Shown one piece after another: positions 42,162-50,947 of a stretch of 64,000 nucleotides of DNA. The position numbers and the translations under genes are program-made. Each line of letters begins with the position of its first letter. Positions within the stretch are counted from its first letter, which is position 1. Below the pieces are notes generated by a model. The model had not been told where the DNA came from. It searched no databases and was given only the letters and a program-made list of their open reading frames with translations. Origin of the DNA: Myxococcales bacterium (lineage in GTDB: Bacteria > Myxococcota_A > Polyangia > Polyangiales > Polyangiaceae); assembly GCA_016706225.1 (NCBI GenBank), contig JADJKB010000022.1, positions 124,001-188,000 on the forward strand, written 5' to 3'.

Positions 42162-42674
42162 TCAGGCCTTCAGCACCGAGAGTTTCTCACGGTGCTGTGC
42201 CTGGGCGCGGTTGTAGTCGTCCTGCGTGAGGCCAAGGCTGGTCGTGATCTGACGCAGCAGCGTGGTCTCGGCGTGCGAGACGCGCCCATCGGCGGCCGCG
42301 ACGTCGACCAGCACACCGAGCACTTCGAGGCGCAGCTCCTCGTCACACAGCTCGACCATCGTCCGCGTCGAACGTGGCAGCTCGACCGTCGTGAGCTCGA
42401 CCAGACCGCGCCGCAGCGCGTCGGCGATGGCATCGACCCCGGCCGCCGTCATCCCATGAACGCGCGCCAGCTCGTCGCGCACGAGGCGCTCCTCACTCTC
42501 CGAGTAGTCCCGATCGGCATACGCAACGGCCGCGAGCAGCCCCGCAATCGCGGTCACGACTCGCACGCTCTCGGCGTCGGCGTTCGGCAGATGTTCACGG
42601 ATCACCCGGGCGAGATCGGTCCCCTCGTCTTCTTCGTCCTTTGCCAGCGCGCGTGTCAGCCACTTTCCAAACAC
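42162..42674 (-). CDS. TerB-like domain protein
   Basis: 170 residues, helical, with no signal. It has the pattern of the TerB/DjlA-like domain: VVTAIAGLLAAVAYADRDYS (Ala-Tyr-Ala-Asp, then acidic E-E), SEERLVRDELARVHG, LRLEVLGVLVDVAAADGRVS (AADGxVS) and HAETTLLRQITTSLGLT. The paired acidic sites (ADRDYSESE and ADGRVSHAE) may bind metal. In this family the domain occurs in stress- and membrane-linked proteins; no ter operon partners are present here, so a tellurite role cannot be claimed. A 141-base gap with a hairpin separates it from the zinc-ribbon gene. Confidence 0.85.
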   Translation of the reverse strand: MFGKWLTRALAKDEEDEGTDLARVIREHLPNADAESVRVVTAIAGLLAAVAYADRDYSESEERLVRDELARVHGMTAAGVDAIADALRRGLVELTTVELPRSTRTMVELCDEELRLEVLGVLVDVAAADGRVSHAETTLLRQITTSLGLTQDDYNRAQAQHREKLSVLKA

Positions 42675-42824
42675 CGCGCGACTCTACCCAAGACCGCGGT
42701 CGTGATCACCGATTCCTGCGCGATCGCGCCGGAGTCTGCCCAGGCGTGCGGCGCGTGCGCCCAGTGGATCGCGGCGGTTTTCCAGGGCGGGCGACTTGGC
42801 CCGACGGTTGCTCTACCGGCGCGC

Positions 42825-42830
42825 GGAGGA
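42825..42830 (+). promoter_or_regulatory. Clear Shine-Dalgarno for the 42836 gene
   Basis: GGAGGA lies 5 bases before the ATG at 42836 and decides this start over the long open frame upstream, which overlaps the TerB-like gene. Confidence 0.55.
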
Positions 42831-42835
42831 ATCTC

Positions 42836-44332
42836 ATGGCTTCAAACTCGAAACGCGCGCTCGTCCTGGTGGCAGGTGCCGCCGGAGCACTCTTGGCATG
42901 TGCCGACCCCACGAACGGAATCGGCGACAGCGCGGGCGGCGCGACGCAAACGGGCGGCGCGCCGCAAACGGGTGGCGCCGCGAACACCGGCGGCGCCGCG
43001 AACGCCGGCGGCTCGGGGGCAAGCGCCGGCTCCGGCGCAACCGCCGGCAGCGCGAGCGGTGGAACCGGCGCGGCATGCGCCGCGGGCCTTGCTGACTGTG
43101 ATGGCAACCCCGACAACGGCTGCGAGTCCGATACGACGAAGGACTCCTTCAACTGTGGGGCGTGCGGTCAGATCTGCAAGCTCTCGCACTCGTCATCCGT
43201 GTGTGAAGCCGGGGCGTGCGGCGTCCAGTGTCTGGACTCCTGGGGTGACTGCGACGGCAACGCCGCCAACGGCTGTGAAGCCGCCCTGACGAGCGTGGAC
43301 AGCTGTGGGGCGTGCGGCGTGAAGTGCAACGGCAATGGCCCGAACACCAAGGGGCTGTGCAGCGCGGGCGCCTGTGACAGTCAGTGTGCCAGCGGCTTCG
43401 ACGATTGCTCTGCCGCACCGGGGTGCGAGACCGCCATCCTGAATGACGCGAAGAACTGCGGCGCGTGTGGGCACGACTGCGGGGGCCAGGCGTGTGTCAG
43501 TGGAGAGTGTGCAGCCAGCGTGATCTACAGCGATTCGAGCGCAGCCCCGACAGGACTTGCCCTCAGCGCGACCGCGGTGTTCTGGACCGACTCCTGGCTC
43601 GACCAGGTGATGACGGCGACGAAGACGGGCAGCGGGGTGAAGGTGATCGCGACCAGCACCGCTACACCGTGGGGCATCGCCGTCGACTCGACCAACGTCT
43701 ACTGGGGCAGTGACTATGACGAGGCCATCTGGAAGGTGGCGCAGACCGGCGGCGCCAAGACCAAGCTCGCGACCGTGCCGGGGTCGGGCAGCACCGCCGG
43801 GCTCGCAGTGAGCGGCGCGACGCTCTACTGGCTCGGTGACGACGCGCTGCGTGCGACACCAACCTCGGGCGGCATCACGCAGGTGCTCGGCACCGCAACG
43901 ACGCCCTCCAGCCTCAGCCTGGTCATCGAACAAGGCAACGCCTACTTCGCCAGCTCTTACGACGGGAACGTGCTGCGGGTACCACTCAGCGGCGGTCAGG
44001 CGGCGGTGGTCACCGCGGCTTCGTATCCCAATGACGTCGACGTCGACCAGACCTCGCTCTACTACGGTGACGACTCGGGGCTGTGGAAGGTTGCCAAGAC
44101 CGGCGGCGCCAAAACGCTCCTTGTCAGCGTCACCTACGGCGTGCGGAACGTGGCCACGGACGGCGTGCACGTCTATTACTCCGATGGCACCGAGCTTCGC
44201 AGAGTGGCCGCGGCGGGCGGGAAATCGTTGCTGCTGCACACCGCCAACAGCATCGCGCAGATCCGCCTGGACGGCGGCTTCGTCTACTGGACGGACTCCG
44301 GCGACGGAACCGTGCTCCGGCTGCCAAAGTGA
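42836..44332 (+). CDS. Lipoprotein with three Cys modules and a beta-propeller
   Basis: 498 residues. Lipobox AGALLACA; Gly/Ala/Thr linker to about residue 80. Three Cys modules follow (GLADCDGNPDNGCE, WGDCDGNAANGCE, GFDDCSAAPGCE, each with CGACG), then a propeller of about six blades with repeated SxTxVYWxxxxxxxVWKV-like sequence: AVFWTDSWLDQVM, TNVYWGSDYDEAIWKV, ATLYWLGDDAL, TSLYYGDDSGLWKV, GFVYWTDSGDGTVLRL. Same order as the larger protein at 1895. Presumably surface-bound; function unknown. Confidence 0.9.
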   Translation: MASNSKRALVLVAGAAGALLACADPTNGIGDSAGGATQTGGAPQTGGAANTGGAANAGGSGASAGSGATAGSASGGTGAACAAGLADCDGNPDNGCESDTTKDSFNCGACGQICKLSHSSSVCEAGACGVQCLDSWGDCDGNAANGCEAALTSVDSCGACGVKCNGNGPNTKGLCSAGACDSQCASGFDDCSAAPGCETAILNDAKNCGACGHDCGGQACVSGECAASVIYSDSSAAPTGLALSATAVFWTDSWLDQVMTATKTGSGVKVIATSTATPWGIAVDSTNVYWGSDYDEAIWKVAQTGGAKTKLATVPGSGSTAGLAVSGATLYWLGDDALRATPTSGGITQVLGTATTPSSLSLVIEQGNAYFASSYDGNVLRVPLSGGQAAVVTAASYPNDVDVDQTSLYYGDDSGLWKVAKTGGAKTLLVSVTYGVRNVATDGVHVYYSDGTELRRVAAAGGKSLLLHTANSIAQIRLDGGFVYWTDSGDGTVLRLPK

Positions 44333-44452
44333 TCCCGCGAGCGCTCCGCGCTACTCGGCTCGAGCATGGCTTCGGGCCGCCACCGCCGCGTAATCGGGGC
44401 GGCGTTGGACAGCGAAGGCTCGCGCCGATATCTTTGGAAGCGAGGTATCACG

Positions 44453-45757
44453 ATGCGCGCGCTCCAGACATTGTGTGTGTTGGTCATGGGCGGGGTTCTG
44501 CTTCCTGCCTGCGGCGGGGAAGACACCGGTGACCTGTTCGGCAGCGGAGGCGCAGCCGGAAGCAGCAGCGGAGGCAGCGGCGCGTCGACCACCGGCGGAA
44601 CGACGGCGGGCGGCAGCGGCGGAACGGCCGCAGGAGGCGCGGGCGGTATCGGCGCGGGCGGCGCGGGCGGCACTGCCGCAGGTGGCGCGGGCGGCACTGC
44701 CGCAGGTGGCGCGGGTGGTACTGGCGCAGGTGGCGCGGGTGGTACTGGCGCAGGCGGCGCGGGTGGCACCACCGGTGGCAGCGGTGGTGCAACGGGCGGC
44801 ACGGGCGGTGGCATCGGCCCGGAGACGTGCACCAACGGCGTCGACGACAACGGTGATGGTCTCACCGACTGCGCTGATCCCCAGTGCCAAGCGGGTTACA
44901 CCTGCGCGGCCCCGGCGCCCTCGGGCTGGAGCGGTATCGGTTACGTGGACACAAACGTCGGCAAGACGTGCCCGGACGGCTTCCAGCCGCCCACCCCGCT
45001 GTATCAGAAGTCGGGGCTCGTAGCGCCCGATGCAGCGTGCAGCTGCGGATGCGGCACGGCGAGCAACGTGTTCTGTCAGGCAAACCTTACCTGCAACGCA
45101 GGCGACGCCTGCGGAGCTGGCACGACCTCCACTCCTGTCTTCAGTTCGTGCCAGACGCTGGCGGTGCCGGCGCCGGGCAACAGCAACTCGTGCAAGGTGA
45201 ACGTCACGACGACCAGCGGCCAGTGTGCACCGAGTGTGAAGGCCGCGCTGCCCGCCACGACGTGGGCACCCGACACGCGGGGTTGTTTCCAGAACGTCGC
45301 GGGCTCGTGCAAGGACGCGAGTCAAGTGTGTGTACAGAAGCTCGCCGGAGCCAAGGGACCGTGCATCGCACAGACCGGCGACCACGCCTGCCCCGCTGGT
45401 ACGCCGTACACGTACAAGACGGTGTACTTCGACGGAAAGCTGGCGGACACCCGCGATTGTTCGGCCAGTGGTTGTTCGTGCGGCGGCTCGACCGGCGGAA
45501 GCTGCGGCTGCAGCGGCGGCAACTGCGGCGTGCAGATCAACTGGTCCAACAACTGCAACCAGTCTTTCCTCGCGACCGTGCCGGCGAACGGGCAGTGCGC
45601 CACGTTCAAGGACACGGGCAACCAAGACAACTATTGGGGTGTCTTCCGCACCGGTTTGGCCGTCACGAGCCCGGGCGCATGCCCGGCCACGGGCAGCGGG
45701 ACACCCACCGGCGAAGCGGCGCCGAGCGGCCCGGTCACAGTCTGCTGCACACCGTAG
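44453..45757 (+). CDS. Lipoprotein with long Gly-rich linker and Cys-rich C-terminal domain
   Basis: 434 residues from the ATG at 44453 (lipobox GGVLLPAC). The linker of about 100 residues is nearly pure Gly/Ala/Ser/Thr (AAGGAGGTGAGGAGG repeats). A calcium-loop-like motif follows (CTNGVDDNGDGLTDCADPQC), then about 280 residues with many Cys: CSCGCGTASNVFCQ, CKDASQVCVQKL, CSASGCSCGGSTGGSCGC. The NGVDDNGDGLTDC motif is frequent in myxobacterial surface proteins. Function unknown. The gene starts 120 bases after the 42836 gene on the same strand. Confidence 0.88.
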   Translation: MRALQTLCVLVMGGVLLPACGGEDTGDLFGSGGAAGSSSGGSGASTTGGTTAGGSGGTAAGGAGGIGAGGAGGTAAGGAGGTAAGGAGGTGAGGAGGTGAGGAGGTTGGSGGATGGTGGGIGPETCTNGVDDNGDGLTDCADPQCQAGYTCAAPAPSGWSGIGYVDTNVGKTCPDGFQPPTPLYQKSGLVAPDAACSCGCGTASNVFCQANLTCNAGDACGAGTTSTPVFSSCQTLAVPAPGNSNSCKVNVTTTSGQCAPSVKAALPATTWAPDTRGCFQNVAGSCKDASQVCVQKLAGAKGPCIAQTGDHACPAGTPYTYKTVYFDGKLADTRDCSASGCSCGGSTGGSCGCSGGNCGVQINWSNNCNQSFLATVPANGQCATFKDTGNQDNYWGVFRTGLAVTSPGACPATGSGTPTGEAAPSGPVTVCCTP

Positions 45758-45840
45758 TCGGCAGCAGCGGTTCTCGTCGCGCCCTCTCCAATTCTGCCCC
45801 ACGCGTGACAATCCCACGCACTGGAGAGTAGACCGGATGA

Positions 45841-47241
45841 GTGGCACGCAAGCGTTTCGACGAGCTCGATGCCGAGCAGCGCGCTCTGCACGAATCGTGG
45901 GACGACGTCGCGCGCGTGGTCCTGCTGGTCACGCTGATCTCCGGTGTGATCTGGGCGCTGTGCACCGCGCTGAAGAAGGCTGTACACGCAGTCGGAGATG
46001 GCCTGCTGGCGTGGGTTGCATCAGCCAGCGCCTTCAACGGCTCAGCCGCGCTCGTGCTTGCCCTCGTGGTCGGAGGGCTGCTTCGGGGTGTGCTGAACCG
46101 ATTCGAGAGCTTTCGCAACGTGACCGGCGACGGCATCGACGCAGCGCTCCGCAACTATCACTCCACGTATGCAGATCCGGCGGACGACCCGCAACCCCGC
46201 TACTCACTGCCGGCCTTCGGCCTCGCCGCGCGAAAGATCTTGGCGACCTGCCTGACGCTGGGTAGCGGCGCTTCCGGCGGGCTCGAGGGCCCGGTGGTGT
46301 TGATCGGCGAGTCCACCGCTGCCGGCATGGCCCGGATGATGGCGGCTCGCTCCGAGCACGAGCTGCGCACGTACCAGATCGCGGGCATCGCCGCCGCGGT
46401 CGCGACGCTGCTCAACGCGCCCTTCGCGTCCGCGCTGTTTGCCATCGAGATCGCCTACGGCGATCGGGTGATCTATCGAAAGATCGCCTACGCGCTCCTC
46501 GCCGGCATCGTGGCCTACGCGTTGAACAATCGAGTGCTGGGGTACACCCCCGTCTTCGTCGCGCCCGAGCACTCTCACACCTACTCGCTCACCGAATACG
46601 GCGTCACGGCGCTGGTCGCGGTCGCGGTATCTGCGCCTGTCGCGCTCGCGTTCGGACTGACGATGAAACAGGTTCGCCGGCTCGTTCGCCAGGCGCACCC
46701 CGTGCTGCGCGGCGCAGTCGGCGCCCTGCTCACCGCCGTCGTCGTGCTGGCGCTTCGCTTCGGCGCGGGCATGGACGCCCGGCACGTGCTCGGCATGGGG
46801 GACTGGACGCTGAGGGCACTTTTGTCGGCCTCCCCACCGAGCGAGCTCGGGACGTGGTGGTTCCTGGTCCTGGCCGTCGTCGGCCGCATGCTCACCACCG
46901 GGCTCACCGTGCAAAGCGGCGGTTCGGCGGGGCTGCTGATCCCGTCCATGTTTCTGGGCGGAGTGGCCGGCGCCGCGACCTGCCGAGCGCTGCAACTCGT
47001 GCCGCCGCTCGCTGATCTCGACGTCTCACTCTTCGTCGTGGTGGGTGTGGCCTCCGCGCTCGTGGCCATGGTCGGTGTGCCTCTCGCAGCCATCGCATTG
47101 GTGCTCGAGGTGTTCGGCGCTCCGTACGGCCCACCTGCCATCCTGGCGTGTGGCGTGACGTACGTGCTGACGCTGCGGCTCTCCGTGTACGAGACTCAGC
47201 GCATGAGCCCCACGCCGGTGGGTGATGAGACGGGCGGCTAG
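45841..47241 (+). CDS. ClC-family anion channel/transporter with non-canonical selectivity filter
   Basis: 466 residues from a GTG, with about ten hydrophobic segments. Conserved ClC parts: GSGASGGLEGPVVLIGES (GxEGP gating Glu present), LNAPFASALFAIEIAY, QSGGSAGLLIPSMFLGG, GVASALVAMVGVPLAAIALVLEV. Two key sites differ: where GSGIP is expected the sequence is TGDGIDAAL, and where Escherichia coli ClC has the proton Glu (IIEEM) it has AIEIA, so that Glu is Ile. It may therefore not be a standard Cl-/H+ exchanger. No regulatory CBS domains. Alone between a lipoprotein and a kinase gene. Confidence 0.9.
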   Translation: MARKRFDELDAEQRALHESWDDVARVVLLVTLISGVIWALCTALKKAVHAVGDGLLAWVASASAFNGSAALVLALVVGGLLRGVLNRFESFRNVTGDGIDAALRNYHSTYADPADDPQPRYSLPAFGLAARKILATCLTLGSGASGGLEGPVVLIGESTAAGMARMMAARSEHELRTYQIAGIAAAVATLLNAPFASALFAIEIAYGDRVIYRKIAYALLAGIVAYALNNRVLGYTPVFVAPEHSHTYSLTEYGVTALVAVAVSAPVALAFGLTMKQVRRLVRQAHPVLRGAVGALLTAVVVLALRFGAGMDARHVLGMGDWTLRALLSASPPSELGTWWFLVLAVVGRMLTTGLTVQSGGSAGLLIPSMFLGGVAGAATCRALQLVPPLADLDVSLFVVVGVASALVAMVGVPLAAIALVLEVFGAPYGPPAILACGVTYVLTLRLSVYETQRMSPTPVGDETGG

Positions 47242-47358
47242 AATCGACCGGGGGCAGTCTTGCGATGATCAGATCGAGTACAGGCCAGATCGTGTGAGGT
47301 TTTCGGGTTCGGCAGCCAACGCTCCCGCTTCGTACTGTCGTCACGTTAGAGTGCGCGG

Positions 47359-49305
47359 ATGGGCCCCGACGCTCCCGACCTGGAGGAACGCGTCTCGCGT
47401 CGACTGACGACACTGGGGCTGGCCGTGACGGAGATGAACGTGGCGATCGGCGCCACGCTTCGGCCGGACACGGTCGCTACTCTCACGCTGAAGAACTCGC
47501 CTGAAGCTAGCAGGCAGCCTACCGCCGAGCTGCCCACGATTTCAGTCGACGCGCGCGAGCCAGCGCTAGGAAGCGCAGCAGACAGAACCCACACGCCTGA
47601 CCTCTCCATCCTCTCCACGCTGGGCGAAGGCGGGATGGGGCGAGTGCACCTCGCGCGGCAGCGATCCCTGGAGCGGGACGTCGCGGTGAAGACCCTGAAA
47701 GAGGCCGCTCCTGCCCATGCCGCCGCGGCGCTTCTGTCCGAGGCGCGGCTCATGGGTTCGCTCGAACACCCGGGAGTCATCCCGGTGCACGCCCTGGGCG
47801 TGAGCGCCGAGGGCCGCCCGCTGTTGGTGATGAAGCGTGTTGACGGCGTGGACTTCGGCCAGCTGCTCGACGACGACGCTCACCCGCTCTGGAGCACACG
47901 CTCCGAGACCAGCTCGGGACGCCTGGTCGCGAAATTGGAAGTTCTGATCCGCGTGTGTGAGACCCTCGAGTTTGCACACCGTCGCGGCGTACTCCACCGA
48001 GACATCAAGCCCGAGAACGTGATGATCGGCGAGTTCGGGGAGGTGTACCTGCTCGATTGGGGCATCGCGATGGCGCTCGGCGACTCCGCGGCGGAGACGT
48101 CGCGCAACGTGCTCGTCGGCACGCCTGCCTACATGGCTCCCGAGATGGCTCTCGGCGGCCCCGTCGATGCGCGCACTGACGTCTACCTGCTCGGTGCGAC
48201 CCTCCACCAGATCCTGACGCTCAGCTACCGACACGACGGGCGATCACTGGCGGAGGTGCTGGTCAAAGCCGCGCTGTCCGAGCCAGTTTCCTACGCTGCC
48301 TCCATCCCGGAGGCGCTCGCGGATCTCGCGAACCGCGCCACGGCACCCGACCCTGCGACCCGTCCGCCCAGTGCCCTGGCATTCCGCCAGGAAATCACCG
48401 CGTACCTCGGAGTACGCAGTGCAGCCGCGCTGTGTGACGCAGCCGAAGCTCGCCTCTCCGTGTTGCGCCGAGCGCTGGCAGACGCGCCGGACGGCGCGCC
48501 ACCCGCCGATCTCGCGGCCGCATACCGCGCCGGCAACGAGGCGCGCTTCGGCTTCACTCAGTGCCTGGCGGATCGCTCCGACCATGCGCCCGCCCGCGCC
48601 GGGCTGGATGATTGCCTCGGCGCTCTCGCCGAGCTCGAGCTGCGACAAGGCCATGCCGACGCTGCAGCGGCGCTGCTCGACGAGCTCGCCGAACCGCCGC
48701 CGGCGCTGCTCGCGCGTGTGTCGGCGATCCGAGACGACGCCAAGACCGCGCGCCGAGAGACCGAGCGCCTGCGTGCTCTGGCGCACGACCTGGACCCTGG
48801 AGTGGCAGCGCGCCCCCGCTCGGCTGCGCTGGTTCTGCTCGGCGCGCTCGTCGGAATGATCGCGTTATTCACCATGGTCGTCGGCGGCGGTCCCAAGACG
48901 TTCAGTCTCGAACGCCTGATTGAGGTGAACCTCGCGATTGCCTTCGTCGCGCTGATCGTCCTGTGGGGTTCCCGGCGCTTCATCCTCGGCACCAGCTTCA
49001 ACCGACGTATGGTCGGTTTGCTCGCGGTCGCGATCGCCGGGTCCCTGCTCAACCGCGTGGGTGCACTGGGCACGGAGATGACCGTGGCGGAGGTCGTGTT
49101 CCGCGACACGCTACTGTTTGCTGCAGTCCTCTCCGCAGCCGCGATCACCATGCTGTCGTCCCTGTGGTTCTGCGTCGGATTGCTGGCTGTGACACTCGCC
49201 GCCATGCACTTCGATCCCGGTCACGCGATCTTGTACTTTGGCGCGAGCTCGGTGACGGCAGTGTTTCTGATTTCGTACCTCTTGTGGCGCCGCCGCGCGG
49301 CGTGA
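47359..49305 (+). CDS. Polytopic Hanks-type Ser/Thr protein kinase
   Basis: 648 residues from an ATG. N-terminal region of 80 residues, kinase domain at about 84-370: STLGEGGMGRVHLARQ, Lys111 in VAVKTL, VLHRDIKPENVMIG (HRD 212-214), LLDWGIAMAL (DWG 232-234) and GTPAYMAPEM. A helical region follows (AYRAGNEARFGFTQCLADRS), then at least five hydrophobic segments (about 490-645). It is a paralogue of the kinase at 9356, which has HCD instead of HRD. The DWG variant is common to both. The large membrane part is unlike single-TM PknB-type kinases and might be the sensor. Confidence 0.93.
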   Translation: MGPDAPDLEERVSRRLTTLGLAVTEMNVAIGATLRPDTVATLTLKNSPEASRQPTAELPTISVDAREPALGSAADRTHTPDLSILSTLGEGGMGRVHLARQRSLERDVAVKTLKEAAPAHAAAALLSEARLMGSLEHPGVIPVHALGVSAEGRPLLVMKRVDGVDFGQLLDDDAHPLWSTRSETSSGRLVAKLEVLIRVCETLEFAHRRGVLHRDIKPENVMIGEFGEVYLLDWGIAMALGDSAAETSRNVLVGTPAYMAPEMALGGPVDARTDVYLLGATLHQILTLSYRHDGRSLAEVLVKAALSEPVSYAASIPEALADLANRATAPDPATRPPSALAFRQEITAYLGVRSAAALCDAAEARLSVLRRALADAPDGAPPADLAAAYRAGNEARFGFTQCLADRSDHAPARAGLDDCLGALAELELRQGHADAAAALLDELAEPPPALLARVSAIRDDAKTARRETERLRALAHDLDPGVAARPRSAALVLLGALVGMIALFTMVVGGGPKTFSLERLIEVNLAIAFVALIVLWGSRRFILGTSFNRRMVGLLAVAIAGSLLNRVGALGTEMTVAEVVFRDTLLFAAVLSAAAITMLSSLWFCVGLLAVTLAAMHFDPGHAILYFGASSVTAVFLISYLLWRRRAA

Positions 49306-49324
49306 CCGAGTGAGGTCACGCCGC
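49297..49324. terminator. Perfect hairpin over the kinase stop codon, bidirectional terminator
   Basis: GCGGCGTGACC (49297-49307) pairs perfectly with GGTCACGCCGC (49314-49324), loop GAGTGA. The left arm includes the kinase TGA at 49303-49305. It lies between convergent genes (kinase and PPK2), so it can end both transcripts. Confidence 0.55.
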
Positions 49325-49360
49325 CTGCATGCTCGTGCGGCAATCGCCGAGTGAGTGCCC

Positions 49361-50335
49361 TCACCCGCCGGTATATTGGTCGGGCACGAACGTCTGATCC
49401 GAGATGGGCGGACGGACGTAACCGAGCTCCCTGGAGATCGAATCCGTCAGGTGGTGGCGCGGCTTGAGCTTGGGCGGCGCTGGCGTCAGGTCTTCGTACG
49501 GAATGCGGGACAGGAGGTGGCGAATACAATTGAGGCGAGCCCGCTTCTTGTCGTCGGCATCCACAACGAACCACGGCGCTTGTTTGATGTCCGTGAAGGC
49601 GAACATCTCGTCCTTGGCCTTGGAGTACTCGACCCACATCTCCCTGGACGCGAGATCCATCGGGGAGAGCTTCCAGCGTTTGGTGGTGTCCTTGAGCCGG
49701 CTCTGAAAGCGCCGCTCCTGCTCCTCCGGGTGCACCGAGAACCAGTACTTGATCAGGATGATGCCCGAGCGGATGAGCATGCGCTCGAACTCCGGGCACG
49801 AGCGCAGGAACTCCCGGTACTCTTCCTCGGTGCAGAAGCCCATCACGCGCTCGACTCCCGCGCGGTTGTACCAACTGCGATCGAGCAGGACCATTTCGCC
49901 GGCCGCCGGCAGGTGCGCCACGTAACGCTGGAAGTACCACTGAGTCTTCTCGCGCTCGGTCGGAGCGGGGAGGGCAACGACGTGACAGACCCGCGGGTTC
50001 AGGGACTCCGTGATGCGTTTGATTGCTCCGCCCTTCCCCGCCGCGTCGCGCCCTTCGAAGACGACGACGACTCTCAGCTTCCTCGCCTTCACCCACTCTT
50101 GCAGCTTGACCAGCTCGATCTGGAGCTTGGCCAGCTCCGCTTCGTAGAACTTGGTCGTGATCTTCTTGGGTTTGCTCGCGTTGGGTTCGGGGCGGGCTTT
50201 CGTCTTCGTCTTGAGCTTCCTCTTGGGCTCCGCCTTGGGCTCCGTCTTGGGCTCCGTCTTGGGCTCCGTCTTGGCGCCCTTGGCCGCCGAGCTGCCCTTC
50301 GCTCGACGCTTCGCGCCTGTCGTCGTCTTGGCCAT
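49361..50335 (-). CDS. ppk2: Polyphosphate kinase 2 family protein with Lys-rich N-terminal tail
   Basis: 324 residues. The first about 60 residues are basic low-complexity sequence with KTEPKTEPKTEPKAEPK repeats (12-base DNA repeats) and KPKKI. The PPK2 domain follows: VVVFEGRDAAGKGGAIKRI (Walker A), RVCHVVALPAPTEREKTQWY, FQRYVAHLPAAGEMVLLDRS (Walker B), WYNRAGVERVMGFC, IKYWFSVHPEEQERRF. It transfers phosphate between polyphosphate and nucleotides. The basic tail is not part of the usual PPK2 and could bind polyphosphate or nucleic acid. Confidence 0.93.
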   Translation of the reverse strand: MAKTTTGAKRRAKGSSAAKGAKTEPKTEPKTEPKAEPKRKLKTKTKARPEPNASKPKKITTKFYEAELAKLQIELVKLQEWVKARKLRVVVVFEGRDAAGKGGAIKRITESLNPRVCHVVALPAPTEREKTQWYFQRYVAHLPAAGEMVLLDRSWYNRAGVERVMGFCTEEEYREFLRSCPEFERMLIRSGIILIKYWFSVHPEEQERRFQSRLKDTTKRWKLSPMDLASREMWVEYSKAKDEMFAFTDIKQAPWFVVDADDKKRARLNCIRHLLSRIPYEDLTPAPPKLKPRHHLTDSISRELGYVRPPISDQTFVPDQYTGG

Positions 50336-50436
50336 CGGTCTCCCTCCGTTCGAATCCGAGCCGCGCGAGCGTAGCGCCTTGAATGCGACTTGGGGTGCGA
50401 AACGCAGGAGCGAATCGAGTCTGCTATGCTTTTTTC

Positions 50437-50877
50437 ATGAAGCGCGCATTGGGATTGGTTTTCGGGCTCGCGGCCTTCGGGGCGGTTGCGTGTGGATCGA
50501 GCGGGTCCGGAGACACGGGGAGCGGTGGCAGCTCGGGTGCCGGTGGGACGGGGGCCAGCTCCGGCGCCGGCGGCGGCGCAGCCGATGCGCAGAGCGACGC
50601 TCCGCCACCGGGTGAAGGTTGTGCGAAGGCCGGCGGCACCTGCGGATGTGCCGGGGGCTGCGGTCCCGGTTTTCACTCGGCGCCGGGGCCACTGCTCTAC
50701 GACTGTCCCCAGCCCTGCGACACCTGCGGGGCCTGCTCCCAGGAGTGTTGTTTGCCAGACGTCGCCGACGCAGGCAGTGATGGCGGCTGCGAAGGCAGCT
50801 TCTCGTGCCTGTGCGGAACCGCGGTGTGTGTCGACGGTGGCTGGGAGTGCCAGGGCAGCTGCGCGGACGCGGGCTGA
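50437..50877 (+). CDS. Small Cys-rich lipoprotein
   Basis: 146 residues from the ATG at 50437. Lipobox AAFGAVACG, then a Gly/Ser/Ala linker to about residue 55, then a small domain with about 17 Cys (CAKAGGTCGCAGGCGPG, CPQPCDTCGACSQECC, CEGSFSCLCGTAVC). No match recognised. A TATGCT box 7 bases upstream of the ATG suggests a very short leader. Confidence 0.82.
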   Translation: MKRALGLVFGLAAFGAVACGSSGSGDTGSGGSSGAGGTGASSGAGGGAADAQSDAPPPGEGCAKAGGTCGCAGGCGPGFHSAPGPLLYDCPQPCDTCGACSQECCLPDVADAGSDGGCEGSFSCLCGTAVCVDGGWECQGSCADAG

Positions 50878-50947
50878 ACGATTCGGAAGGGGTCTTGGCC
50901 CATCTGCGCCATTGCCCCGAAGCGACATAACCGCGACCATGTAGCTC

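Noticed and set aside
42162..42674. Tellurite resistance operon
   Set aside because: Only a single TerB-like domain gene; no terA, terC, terD or terZ neighbours.
44590..44815. DNA repeats that might look like a CRISPR or minisatellite
   Set aside because: They are codon repeats of the Gly/Ala linker inside a lipoprotein gene, without unique spacers.
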